A stretch of 64,000 nucleotides of DNA, taken from Candidatus Stoquefichus sp. Lineage in GTDB: Bacteria > Bacillota_I > Bacilli_A > Erysipelotrichales > Coprobacillaceae. Positions 42,780 to 51,165 of this stretch are shown piece by piece. Every line of letters begins with the position of its first letter. Positions within the stretch are counted from its first letter, which is position 1. A program made the position numbers and the translations under genes. The stretch lies in assembly GCA_021768625.1 (NCBI GenBank), contig JAETUM010000015.1, forward strand, positions 1 to 64,000. Reading direction: 5' to 3'. The notes under the pieces are model-generated. The model was not told the origin of the DNA, searched no databases, and was given only the letters and a program-made list of their open reading frames with translations.

Positions 42780-44897
42780 ATGAAACAATTAATTATTGCA
42801 GAAAAACCAAGCCTTGCACAGAAGATTACATCTGCTATAGGTAATATGAAAAGGGTGGGTGACTTTTACGAAAATGATAAATATATTGTTGTTTCTGTAT
42901 TCGGTCACTTGCTGACATTATGGGATTTAGACGATTATCTGAATAAAGAAGAAAACAATAAAAAATGGGAATTAAGTGACCTTAATTATTTCCCAGATAA
43001 GTTTAAATATAAAATAAAATCTGATACAGGCATCAAAAAAAGGTATGAACTTATCAAGCAATTAATTGCACGAAATGATGTTGATACAATAGTAAATGCA
43101 GGTGATAGTGACAGAGAGGGTGAAGTCTTAATCAACATTGTTATATATAATATATTCAATGAATTAAGAAGAAAAAAGATTGTTACTCGTATATGGTTAG
43201 AAGAACAAACAGAGCAAACAATCAGAAAAGAATTAAGGCATCAGCGACCTATAAAAGATACTGAAAATTTGTATAACGAAGGTCGAGCAAGAATGTATTT
43301 GGATTGGCTTTATGGAATATACCTAACAAGATATATTTCTATAAATGCTAAAACAACATTGCCAACAGGCAGAGTAATTATCCCTGCGGTCAAATTTATT
43401 TATGACAGATATATGGAAATAGAAAACTTTGTGCCTACAAAATATTATAAAATATCTTGTGAAATATCTGCCAAGAATGGTGAAGTTATTACATTAGATT
43501 TCAAAGATATGAAATATGATATTGATAAAAGAGCTGATGCGGAACGATTGGAATATGAATTAAAGAATAATCCTATTATCGTTCAAAAAGTTGAGCAAAA
43601 AGATGTTACAAAACAACCACATAGATTGTTTTCATTACCATCATTACAGAACTATATGAACAAATATTATAAGTGGTCTTTGAAAAAAACATTGAATGTT
43701 GCACAGGTTCTTTACGATAATCAATATACAACTTATCCACGAACAAACACAGAATATCTTGCAGAACAAGAAAAGGAAAAGTTTGAAGAACTTATCAATA
43801 TACTTTCAAAAAGTGAATTAATTAATTCATATAATTGTAATAATATAACGCTTTCTCCTCATAAAAGATTATTTGACAGCAGTAAAGTTGAGAGCCACAG
43901 TGCTATAACAATTACAAGCAAGTTGCCTACATCACTTAATGAATTTACTGATGATGAAAAGATTTTATACAGAGTAATTCTTAATAGGTGTCTTGCAAAT
44001 TTCTGTGATGAAAAATGTATTGTTGCGGAAACAAAAGTAACCTTTTGCTTTAAGGGGTACGACAATAATTATACAACATCAATCAAAGGGCAAGTAATCA
44101 GACAAATGGGTTATCTTACTTTTGAAAACGATTTACAAAACAAAAGTCTTGCTCCATTTAAAGAAGGTGAACAATATTATTGCAGACCGAAACTTGAACA
44201 GAATACAACTAAACCACCACAAAGTGTAACCGAAAATGAGTTGAATAAATTTTTTGAAAAACCATTTAAAAAGAATATAAATGATGATGAAACTACAGAC
44301 GAAGATTATCAGAATATTTTAAATGGTGTTGAGATTGGAACTACTGCAACACGAGCAGATATTCTTGAAAAAATAAAAAATGTAGGCTATATACAAATGA
44401 AAAAGAACTCACTTATTATTACTGATAAGGGAATAGCATTTATTAATATTTTGAATAAACTGAACATCAATCTATGGGCTGAACGAACAGCAATGATGTC
44501 GCAGGACTTGAAAAAAGTTTATAAAAATCAGCTTACTATTAATGATGTTGTGGCATCTGCAAAATCAGAAATTACACAAATCTTGTCACAGCATATTGAT
44601 GTTTCAAATGAAATCAATGATGCAAAAGAAATAATAGGGGAGTGTCCATTCTGTCATAAACCTGTTTATGAAAATAAAAAAGGTTATGGTTGCAGTGGAT
44701 ATAAAGAAGGGTGCAAATTTGTTATTTGGAAATCAATTTGTGGTAAGAATATTACAAAGGCTGATGCACAAGATTTACTTAATCCTAAAAAATATATGAC
44801 AAAAAAGAAAAAAGGATTTAAAAGTAAAAACGGAAAAACATTTGATGCTAAATTATATTTAGCAGATGATGGCAGTATAGGTTTTGAATTTAATTAA
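42780..44897 (+). CDS. topB: Type IA DNA topoisomerase, TopB-like (705 aa)
   Basis: Relaxes or decatenates DNA by passing a single strand, using a Tyr intermediate. TOPRIM motif IAEKPSLAQKI (about 5-15) and NAGDSDREGE (about 106-115), active-site YDNQYTTYPRTNTEYL (Tyr about 317), and a C-terminal zinc finger (CPFCHKPVYENKKGYGCSG, about 622-640). Length and domain order fit ICE-borne topoisomerase III. It follows the XRE gene by 25 nt and should be in the same transcript. Confidence 0.92.
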   Translation: MKQLIIAEKPSLAQKITSAIGNMKRVGDFYENDKYIVVSVFGHLLTLWDLDDYLNKEENNKKWELSDLNYFPDKFKYKIKSDTGIKKRYELIKQLIARNDVDTIVNAGDSDREGEVLINIVIYNIFNELRRKKIVTRIWLEEQTEQTIRKELRHQRPIKDTENLYNEGRARMYLDWLYGIYLTRYISINAKTTLPTGRVIIPAVKFIYDRYMEIENFVPTKYYKISCEISAKNGEVITLDFKDMKYDIDKRADAERLEYELKNNPIIVQKVEQKDVTKQPHRLFSLPSLQNYMNKYYKWSLKKTLNVAQVLYDNQYTTYPRTNTEYLAEQEKEKFEELINILSKSELINSYNCNNITLSPHKRLFDSSKVESHSAITITSKLPTSLNEFTDDEKILYRVILNRCLANFCDEKCIVAETKVTFCFKGYDNNYTTSIKGQVIRQMGYLTFENDLQNKSLAPFKEGEQYYCRPKLEQNTTKPPQSVTENELNKFFEKPFKKNINDDETTDEDYQNILNGVEIGTTATRADILEKIKNVGYIQMKKNSLIITDKGIAFINILNKLNINLWAERTAMMSQDLKKVYKNQLTINDVVASAKSEITQILSQHIDVSNEINDAKEIIGECPFCHKPVYENKKGYGCSGYKEGCKFVIWKSICGKNITKADAQDLLNPKKYMTKKKKGFKSKNGKTFDAKLYLADDGSIGFEFN

Positions 44898-44904
44898 AAC
44901 ATTG

Positions 44905-44932
44905 TTGACAAATGAATAAAAATCTCTATAAT
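44905..44932 (+). promoter_or_regulatory. Promoter ahead of the mobilisation region
   Basis: TTGACA 44905-44910 and TATAAT 44927-44932, spacer 16 bp. Confidence 0.8.
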
Positions 44933-44948
44933 ATAAATTAGAGAAGGC

Positions 44949-44986
44949 AAGAGAAAAAGGAATATGTAATACCCTTTTTCTCTTTT
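44949..44986 (+). terminator. Leader terminator/attenuator
   Basis: AAGAGAAAAAGG (44949-44960) pairs perfectly with CCTTTTTCTCTT (44973-44984), T-rich end. It lies between the promoter and the oriT region. Confidence 0.8.
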
Positions 44987-45009
44987 CATTTATCAACAAA
45001 ATAATTACA

Positions 45010-45181
45010 TTTCGCCTCGCAGAGCTTTGGGGTTTTAGGGGGCTATCCCCCTAACAAGTAAATTTTCTGCGAGAGCGAAAATTGGTGTTGTGGGTCACAA
45101 CACCCTACTTGCGATAGAATAGAGAATTATCGTCCATTCTATCGAGAACGAGGTATCGTTCTATATATGGCAAAGCCATAT
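45010..45181. other. Probable origin of transfer (oriT): cluster of six inverted repeats
   Basis: Six inverted repeats occur in 172 bp. An outer one (TTTCGC 45010 and TCGCAGA 45017 with TCTGCGA 45066 and GCGAAA 45075) encloses TTAGGGGG/CCCCCTAA (45035-45054). Then come GGTGTTGT/ACAACACC (45084-45104), CGATAGAAT/ATTCTATCG (45112-45144), AGAACGA/TCGTTCT (45145-45162) and ATATGGC/GCCATAT (45165-45181). GC-rich stems stand out in an AT-rich window, and relaxase-type genes (MobC-like and MobP) follow. Such clusters mark oriT in related Gram-positive elements. I cannot place the nick site. Confidence 0.75.
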
Positions 45182-45224
45182 GATTATAAATAAAGAAAGA
45201 GTGGTGCTTTTGAAGGAGTACAAG

Positions 45225-45794
45225 TTGAACACAGTTGTGCGTTCTTTACAGGAACGAGAATATGTTACTCCAAGAGGGTATCATATTTTATACAGTGATG
45301 TAAAAGATGCCATTCGCATTATGAATAAAAAACATTATGCGTGTGAATGGGTAAACTATGATACAAGAAATCCAAAAATAAATTTAGAAGGATATTTTTG
45401 GTTAGAAGATGTTTATTTCAATTCAAGATATAAACAAATAGATGCAGATGTTATGTATTTTGAATTTTTAGTAGAAAAGTATATACAAACCTGCAACGAT
45501 AAAAAAATTGATTATGATATTTTACCGTTCTTGGAAGATGATATGTCATTTGATGATGTCTCAAAGTTTGTAGATAGAAAAATTAATACAGTAAAAAAAT
45601 ATTATTACAAATTGCCGAGATTAAAAAAACAAAATTATTATTATCTTGAAGGAAAAAGATATATGCCTGTAGAGGTGGCAGAAGAATTGTGTATGAAATA
45701 TTTTAAACATAGGTATTTAAAATATCTTGAAGAACTGTATATTGAATTGAAAAAATTTCTCTCTGAACAAGGAGTTGAAGTTGCGTATGAGTAA
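45225..45794 (+). CDS. Hypothetical protein next to oriT (189 aa)
   Basis: Start taken as TTG 45225, about 5 nt after AAGGAG; an ATG at 45180 lacks a ribosome binding site and lies in the hairpin cluster. Tyr-rich helical protein with an internal helix-turn-helix-like part (DDVSKFVDRKINTVKKYYYKLPRL, about 120-143). It overlaps the MobC-like gene by 8 nt. By position it may bind oriT or regulate the mobilisation operon. Confidence 0.55.
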   Translation: MNTVVRSLQEREYVTPRGYHILYSDVKDAIRIMNKKHYACEWVNYDTRNPKINLEGYFWLEDVYFNSRYKQIDADVMYFEFLVEKYIQTCNDKKIDYDILPFLEDDMSFDDVSKFVDRKINTVKKYYYKLPRLKKQNYYYLEGKRYMPVEVAEELCMKYFKHRYLKYLEELYIELKKFLSEQGVEVAYE

Positions 45795-46263
45795 AAGAGA
45801 ATTATATACCAAAGATAAAAACACTAAAGTACATTCATATAAGATAAGATTTTCGCCAGAAGAAAAACAATTATTAGATTTAAAAAGACAGCAATATGGA
45901 TATAAATATTTAAGCGATTATATTCGTGATGCTTCTATTTACGAAAATGTTATACAGATAGATGTATCATATACTGATGCTGTAGTAGACTTATTTCAAA
46001 CTTATATAACTGAAATTAGAAAGTTCACAAAAGAAGTTCGCCGAATACTTAAATATGCTACATCTTTAAGTGACGAAGAAAGAGAATTGTTACAGCAATC
46101 ACTTTACAGAGTATATTCACAAACAAAGAGCTTAAAAAAATCTGTTAATGATAATTTGGATATTGAAGCGATTGTAAAACAATCGAAAGAAAGAATATAC
46201 AAACAACAGCTTGCAAAACTTGAAAAAGATTTTGAGAGGATTAATAACAATGGGGAATGTTAG
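45787..46263 (+). CDS. mobC: MobC-like relaxosome accessory protein (158 aa)
   Basis: A basic N-terminal ribbon-helix-helix-like segment (VHSYKIRFSPEEKQLLDLK ... YLSDYIRDASI, about 13-50) is followed by a long helix, as in MobC proteins that help the relaxase bind and open oriT. ATG 45787 overlaps the preceding gene. It is 2.5 kb upstream of the relaxase gene and adjacent to the oriT-like cluster, the usual arrangement. Confidence 0.78.
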   Translation: MSKRELYTKDKNTKVHSYKIRFSPEEKQLLDLKRQQYGYKYLSDYIRDASIYENVIQIDVSYTDAVVDLFQTYITEIRKFTKEVRRILKYATSLSDEERELLQQSLYRVYSQTKSLKKSVNDNLDIEAIVKQSKERIYKQQLAKLEKDFERINNNGEC

Positions 46264-46939
46264 ACCTGTATGTATATACCAACAATATTATTGCTGTCCT
46301 TCACATAAAGATTGCCGACTTTATCATTTATGTTCGCAACTTCCTAAAAAACCTTTTGTTCCTAATAGTACAGTTTATAAGGTGTTTAATGCTGTTCCTC
46401 TTGATAGAGCAGAAATTAGGAAACATCAAGAATTATATAGATATTACAATTTGTTATGGGGTGATTTAAAAAGCAAGGTTAGTGATTATTGTAAAAGAAA
46501 TCACGAGCATAAGATGGAATATCAAAGGCAATACAGAGCAAAGAAAAATCCTAATAAATACAATTTTGATAGTGTATTGTTTGAAGGACTTTGTAATAAA
46601 GATTGTGAAAATTGCAAATATGATGATTGCATATTACCGACTTGGAATAATAAGCAAGAGTATGATGCTTTATATTATCAAAAGAATAGTGAGGTTAGGA
46701 AACAGAGAAGTAAGCAATATTATCAAACTCATAAAAATGAACGAGAGGAATATAACAAAAAATATAGAGATGAACACAGAGAAGAAATCTTACGCAAACG
46801 ACGAGAGTATTGGAATAAGAATAAAGATATTCTTAATGCTCGCAGACAAGCTAAAAGAAAACAAAAACAGAATGAGGTAAAAAGTGAAAATAAAAATTTG
46901 ACAAATGTCAATACAGTAGAAGGAGCAGAACAATTATGA
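46250..46939 (+). CDS. Cys-rich, Lys/Arg-rich protein (229 aa)
   Basis: ATG 46250 follows GAGAGGA. Two Cys clusters (YYCCPSHKDCRLYHLC at about 10-25 and CNKDCENCKYDDC at about 113-125) suggest zinc or Fe-S binding, followed by a strongly basic helix-rich region (about 150-220). Likely nucleic-acid binding. Its 3' end carries the palindrome at 46897 in frame (NLTNVN). It overlaps the next start by 4 nt (ATGA). Confidence 0.6.
   Translation: MGNVRPVCIYQQYYCCPSHKDCRLYHLCSQLPKKPFVPNSTVYKVFNAVPLDRAEIRKHQELYRYYNLLWGDLKSKVSDYCKRNHEHKMEYQRQYRAKKNPNKYNFDSVLFEGLCNKDCENCKYDDCILPTWNNKQEYDALYYQKNSEVRKQRSKQYYQTHKNEREEYNKKYRDEHREEILRKRREYWNKNKDILNARRQAKRKQKQNEVKSENKNLTNVNTVEGAEQL
46897..46912. repeat. Junction palindrome (within a gene end)
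   Basis: TTTGACAAATGTCAAT lies 24 nt before the next start codon, inside the 3' end of the gene at 46250. Confidence 0.65.
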
Positions 46940-47796
46940 GTAAACGAAAAAACTTAACAAAGCAACAACGGCAGCAAGTCTATAACAAGTATAATGGACA
47001 TTGTGCATATTGTGGCTGTGAACTTGAATATAAGGATATGCAAGTAGACCACCTTATTCCTTTAAATGATTGGAACAACTCACATACTGATGAAGAATTG
47101 TGGAGTATGGATAATCTTATGCCCTCTTGCAGATTGTGTAATCATTATAAACGGAGTTATACACTTGAACATTTTAGAGAAGCAATAGAGAAAATACCTT
47201 TTAAGCTCAATCGTGATAGTTATATTTATCGTGTAGGTGTAAAGTATGGTATTGTTAATCCAAATGAGAATAGAATAACCTTTTTCTTTGAAAAAGATAC
47301 TACAGGGCAGAAAATAAAACATTACCGACATCAAGCAGGATTTACACAAGAACAACTTGGCGAATTATCTGGAATAAATGCAATATGTATTGCGAGATAT
47401 GAAACAAATAAAACAGAGCCAACACTTCCACAATTAAACAAGCTCGCCAAAGCACTTAATATTGATACAGCACAGCTTGTAGAAATATATTCCGTAAATA
47501 AAGATAAGAATAATAGTAATAAGTCAATTTTTCTTAAAGAAAACATAGAAAATATTGTCAATGAAAAAGTAACAGTAGCAGAGTTAATGATAAAACAAAG
47601 AAAAAATATAGGACTTACAGGAAAACAATTATCTGAAATTACAGGAATAAATCACGGACTAATACGACAATATGAAACAGGAAGAAGTATTCCTAAAGAA
47701 TATAATTGTTTTAAAATAGCATCTGCACTCAATATTGATACACAATATTTTCTTCTTATTTGTGCCTATGATAGTTATGTAATACAAAAGGAATAA
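46936..47796 (+). CDS. HNH endonuclease fused to two XRE domains (286 aa)
   Basis: Residues 20-80 are an HNH nuclease: CAYCGCELEYKDMQVDHLIP with LMPSCRLCNHYK, carrying Cys-x-x-Cys pairs and the DH pair. Two helix-turn-helix modules follow: GQKIKHYRHQAGFTQEQLGE to YETNKTEP (about 118-160) and MIKQRKNIGLTGKQLSEITG to YETGRSIP (about 216-255). The combination of nuclease with two DNA-binding domains is unusual. It may bind and cut specific DNA, or be a regulator that captured an HNH module. The start overlaps the upstream stop. Confidence 0.8.
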   Translation: MSKRKNLTKQQRQQVYNKYNGHCAYCGCELEYKDMQVDHLIPLNDWNNSHTDEELWSMDNLMPSCRLCNHYKRSYTLEHFREAIEKIPFKLNRDSYIYRVGVKYGIVNPNENRITFFFEKDTTGQKIKHYRHQAGFTQEQLGELSGINAICIARYETNKTEPTLPQLNKLAKALNIDTAQLVEIYSVNKDKNNSNKSIFLKENIENIVNEKVTVAELMIKQRKNIGLTGKQLSEITGINHGLIRQYETGRSIPKEYNCFKIASALNIDTQYFLLICAYDSYVIQKE

Positions 47797-47800
47797 TTTT

Positions 47801-48348
47801 ATGACAATTGGTGAAAAAATAGAGTTTTTAAGAACTTCAAAAAAATAACAGTAGTAAAGTTAGCTGAATTAGCGGGAATAAATTCAGTTTTATTAAGAAA
47901 ATATGAAACGAATTTAACTACGCCAAAATCAAATCAAATAAAAAAAATCGCAACTGCTTTAAATGTTAGCCCATATGTGTTAACATCTGAAAATAATTAC
48001 TTTGAAGTAAATACAGTTGGAGATTTTTATAGCATAGTTATTTTTTTATACAATTCAAATCTTATAAAGTTTTCTATAGAAGAAAAGAATAATATTGTTA
48101 TTGAAATCAATCCTCTTTTATCGCAATATTTTGATATTACGATAGAAAACGAAATTATAAAAGAGCTACCAAAGTATGAATTATTTATACAATGGATAAT
48201 TAAATGCAATGAACTTAAAGCCTTTATAAAAGCTTTATCAGATAAAAATAATCCAATTGCTATTAATGTTATAAACGAGTATAAAGAAGAAATTGAACTA
48301 ATTGAACTTGAATTGCAATCACAAACGCAAATTCTTAATCAAATATAA
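47801..48348 (+). pseudogene. XRE regulator interrupted at an A7 slippery site (182 aa if read through)
   Basis: The frame from ATG 47801 runs MTIGEKIEFLRTSKK and stops at TAA 47846, directly after the heptamer A AAA AAA (47839-47845) in the correct phase for -1 slippage. A -1 shift continues ITVVKLAELAGINS ... KYETNLTTPKS and gives a full XRE domain with the same spacing as the neighbouring regulator at 48366 (MTTGEKIRHYRKQLGISQAEL), without gaining or losing a residue. The C-terminal part (about 75-182) is helical. It could be a programmed or phase-variable frameshift, a true mutation, or an error in the sequence. Confidence 0.7.
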
Positions 48349-48365
48349 TTAAAGGAGTAACAACA

Positions 48366-48698
48366 ATGACAACAGGTGAAAAGATAAGACATTATCGGAA
48401 ACAATTAGGTATATCGCAAGCAGAACTTGCGAAGCGTACAGATATACACCCTGTTTCTATTAGAAAATATGAAACTAATAAAATGCAACCACAGTTGCCG
48501 ACTTTATTAAAACTTGCAGAAGCACTAACAATTACTGTACCACAATTGTTAGAAAATAAATATTATTCATCATTAAAAATTAACAATTATATTTATAATG
48601 GTGAATGTCTGTGTGCTGATGATGTGCTATTAAGATTATCAGATGAAGGAAGAATTGCTCTTGATTGGAGCGATAATAATTGTTATTTCATATATTAA
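48366..48698 (+). CDS. XRE/Cro-CI family regulator (110 aa)
   Basis: Helix-turn-helix (residues about 5-55: EKIRHYRKQLGISQAELAKR, SIRKYETNKMQPQLPT) and a C-terminal region ending NNCYFIY. ATG 48366 follows AAAGGAG. Third regulator gene in a row, ahead of the relaxase; ends at a terminator. Confidence 0.85.
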   Translation: MTTGEKIRHYRKQLGISQAELAKRTDIHPVSIRKYETNKMQPQLPTLLKLAEALTITVPQLLENKYYSSLKINNYIYNGECLCADDVLLRLSDEGRIALDWSDNNCYFIY

Positions 48699-48706
48699 TA
48701 AAAATT

Positions 48707-48735
48707 AAAAAGAAGATGTAACAATCTTCTTTTTT
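48707..48735 (+). terminator. Intrinsic terminator
   Basis: AAAAAGAAGAT (48707-48717) pairs with ATCTTCTTTTT (48724-48734). Between the XRE gene and the relaxase gene, so relaxase transcription must read through or start later. Confidence 0.8.
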
Positions 48736-48762
48736 AGTATGCACAAAAAGTAGGTGATAAAA

Positions 48763-50430
48763 ATGCCATATACGAAAAGAAAAGCACATCACAAAACACT
48801 TGATGATTTGCTTGATTACATTATGGACGAAGAAAAGACTGATGGTGGCTTATTAATAACAGGATTAAATTGCCACCCAGATACTTCCAAAATTGAATTT
48901 AAGAATACTCTTGATAAATTTGGGAATAAGGGTAATAGGGTAGGGTATCATCTTGTACAATCATTTTGTCCAGATGATGACATTACTCCAGAACAGGCTC
49001 ACGAGATAGGAGTTAAGCTCTGCAAAGAATTATATCCTAATTTTCAAGCAGTTGTAACAACTCATATTGATAGAGGGCATATACACAATCATATAGCACT
49101 TAATTCGGTAAACCTTAATGGAAAAAAACTTAACGATAAGCGAACAGATGAAAAAGAAGGTTTATATGCTTTTATGAGAAAAAGCAATGAAATATCAGCA
49201 GAATATGGTTGTTATGTGATGCCAGATATAAAATTCAAATACAACAAGAAAAAACCAAAAGATATGTATTATGCTTACAGGCATCAGACTTGGCGACAGA
49301 AAATAGTTGAAGATATGAAACAACTTAAACTTGAATGTAATTCAATGAATGAATTTATAACTAAATTATTTGATTTAGGATATGATGTAAAATATGGTAA
49401 ATACATATCAGTTAAGCCACAAGGAAAAGAACGCTTTGTAAGACTTAAAACATTAGGTGAAGAATTTAGTGAAGATAACTTACGATTATTCTTTCAAGGC
49501 TCTCACCCAGATTATTATTATCACTTTAAAAAATATAGTGAAACCGACTATAATCAAAAGTATGTTGAATATTACCGTGAATTGCAAATTGCATTAGAAT
49601 TAACTTCAAGTGTAGCAATACAAGGCGGTGAATTGCCTAAATTTCAAAAGACCAGAAGAAAAGCAGAAATTCAAGCTGAAAAGGTACAAGCTGTACTTGA
49701 TTTGATTGAACGCAAAAACATACAGAGCTTTTCTGATTTGGATATGCTTATAAAAGATTGCAGAAACAAAATTCATAGGGCTAATCTTGAAGTACGAAAA
49801 TATGAAAAAGAACATAAAGATGCAGTTGAATTAATCGAAAAAACACAAACTTTTCTTCAAATGAAAAAAGAATATGATTATGCAACATTCTATAAAAGCA
49901 TTGATGAAGAATATGAGATGCCAGAAGAAATACAGCTTTTTGAAAACTTGAAAAAAGAGCTTGCTATATCTACAGAGCAGGAAGCAAAAGAAATTATAAA
50001 AAATCAAGGTCAATACCGCATCAAACTTAATCAAATGAAAAGTGAAATATATGAGATGCAACAAGACCTGTTCTGGTATGATACAATTAAAGAAGAACAT
50101 TTAATTAAAAGCGGATTGTTCCTTCATAATGTTAAAGTCGGCAATAATAGGATTGATTATTCTCACAGCACCAATGAAGAATGGTGTATTAATCTTCCAT
50201 ATTGCGATTATTATATTATGATTGATAAGAAGTATGTCACATATAACCACAAATACGGTTATAACACGCTTTTCTTAATAGACGATAAAACATATCAGAT
50301 TTACACAAAAGACGAAAATAACGAATTACAGAGGGCAAATACGATAAATGGTGAAATGCTTGAAGATTTTGTTGAAGAAATGAAGCAAATTACAATCGAG
50401 CAACACAGAGAGAAAAAAGAGGAGTATTAA
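48763..50430 (+). CDS. mobA: MobP-type relaxase (555 aa)
   Basis: Nicks oriT and leads the strand into the recipient. N-terminal relaxase domain with motif I Tyr19 in LLDYIMDEEKT and motif III HIDRGHIHNHIALNSV (about 100-115), the metal-binding histidines of MOB-P/Rlx family proteins. The C-terminal half has coiled-coil segments (about 290-430) and a beta-rich tail. ATG 48763 follows GTAGGTGA. Strand, position and the oriT-like cluster 3.6 kb upstream fit a complete mobilisation system. Confidence 0.92.
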   Translation: MPYTKRKAHHKTLDDLLDYIMDEEKTDGGLLITGLNCHPDTSKIEFKNTLDKFGNKGNRVGYHLVQSFCPDDDITPEQAHEIGVKLCKELYPNFQAVVTTHIDRGHIHNHIALNSVNLNGKKLNDKRTDEKEGLYAFMRKSNEISAEYGCYVMPDIKFKYNKKKPKDMYYAYRHQTWRQKIVEDMKQLKLECNSMNEFITKLFDLGYDVKYGKYISVKPQGKERFVRLKTLGEEFSEDNLRLFFQGSHPDYYYHFKKYSETDYNQKYVEYYRELQIALELTSSVAIQGGELPKFQKTRRKAEIQAEKVQAVLDLIERKNIQSFSDLDMLIKDCRNKIHRANLEVRKYEKEHKDAVELIEKTQTFLQMKKEYDYATFYKSIDEEYEMPEEIQLFENLKKELAISTEQEAKEIIKNQGQYRIKLNQMKSEIYEMQQDLFWYDTIKEEHLIKSGLFLHNVKVGNNRIDYSHSTNEEWCINLPYCDYYIMIDKKYVTYNHKYGYNTLFLIDDKTYQIYTKDENNELQRANTINGEMLEDFVEEMKQITIEQHREKKEEY

Positions 50431-50431
50431 C

Positions 50432-50608
50432 TTACTTCTCTTTTTCAATAGTTCCATTATCAAGTGCATATCGTACACATTTATTTATAATTTCATTCAA
50501 AGATAAGCCTGTAGCTTTACTGATTGCCCTAATTCTTTCCATCAAATCTTCTTCATAACGAGTTGTAAATTGTACATAATGTTTTTTATTTCTAAACGAT
50601 AATCCCAT
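50432..50608 (-). CDS. Ribbon-helix-helix regulator (58 aa)
   Basis: Only minus-strand gene I support. The start codon at 50608 follows AAGGGGG. Basic strand (KHYVQFTTRYEEDLMERI) and two helices (SKATGLSLNEIINKCVRYAL) fit an Arc/CopG-type DNA-binding protein. Its end almost meets the relaxase stop (convergent genes). The palindrome GTATGT-N6-ACATAC at 50685 lies upstream and may be its own operator. Confidence 0.75.
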   Translation of the reverse strand: MGLSFRNKKHYVQFTTRYEEDLMERIRAISKATGLSLNEIINKCVRYALDNGTIEKEK

Positions 50609-50684
50609 AATTTCCCCCTTTTCTGTATGTTCACTTATTTGTATATTAAATATCATATTTTTTAATATAAAGATATATCCAATA

Positions 50685-50702
50685 GTATGTACAAAAACAT
50701 AC
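50685..50702. promoter_or_regulatory. Operator-like inverted repeat
   Basis: GTATGT (50685-50690) and ACATAC (50697-50702), between the divergent RHH gene and the promoter at 50709; a candidate RHH binding site. Confidence 0.55.
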
Positions 50703-50708
50703 ACAATA

Positions 50709-50737
50709 TTGACTTAAAATTGAAAAAATGATAAAAT
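50709..50737 (+). promoter_or_regulatory. Promoter
   Basis: TTGACT 50709-50714 and TAAAAT 50732-50737, spacer 17 bp, upstream of the small membrane protein. Confidence 0.6.
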
Positions 50738-50783
50738 TAATACAAGGCAACATAATGCCAAAGAAATGAGGTGAGCATATAAA

Positions 50784-50939
50784 ATGATTTGGACAGATTT
50801 TGCATTTTGGTTTAGCACACAAGATAATAAAACAAAACTTATCATTTTAGCTGTGATGATTTCAACGATAGCAATATGTGGTTTGCTTGGTTGGTTACAA
50901 GAGGAACACAAGAAAAACAAGAAAAAGAATATGATATAA
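50784..50939 (+). CDS. Small single-helix membrane protein (51 aa)
   Basis: ATG 50784 follows ATGAGGTGAG. A short N-terminus, one membrane helix (about 18-38) and a Lys-rich tail (EEHKKNKKKNMI), so a bitopic protein with the basic end inside. A terminator follows. It mirrors the small membrane protein at 140 near the other inverted repeat. Function unknown. Confidence 0.6.
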   Translation: MIWTDFAFWFSTQDNKTKLIILAVMISTIAICGLLGWLQEEHKKNKKKNMI

Positions 50940-50943
50940 TTAT

Positions 50944-50976
50944 AAGTGGTGAACAACATTAGTTCATCACTTTTTT
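50944..50976 (+). terminator. Intrinsic terminator
   Basis: AAGTGGTGAAC (50944-50954) pairs with GTTCATCACTT (50962-50972), one G-U, then six T. Confidence 0.85.
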
Positions 50977-50999
50977 ATTAATAGTAATACAAATAATAC

Positions 51000-51028
51000 T
51001 TGACAAACAAAATTTTGTTTACTATAAT
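51000..51028 (+). promoter_or_regulatory. Consensus promoter of a small RNA or leader
   Basis: TTGACA 51000-51005 and TATAAT 51023-51028, spacer 17 bp; the transcript should start near 51035. Confidence 0.8.
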
Positions 51029-51034
51029 TAAATA

Positions 51035-51165
51035 GTAATAGTTAGCATAGCAAAAAAAGAAAGCCACACTAAAACTTACAATTTAATATGATAAATCTCT
51101 TTGCATCTTTTCTTGGTTTTCTTTTTGAACGAGCCACACAGATATAAATATTTGTGTGGCTTTTG
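51035..51165 (+). ncRNA. Candidate small RNA or switch-like leader
   Basis: About 130 nt between a consensus promoter and a strong terminator, without a coding frame I can support. AGCCACACA (51132-51140) pairs with TGTGTGGCT (51153-51161) to terminate. A second copy, AGCCACAC at 51062-51069, could pair with the same strand, which would break the terminator. Downstream are the inverted repeat and the gene at 51302. Confidence 0.5.
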
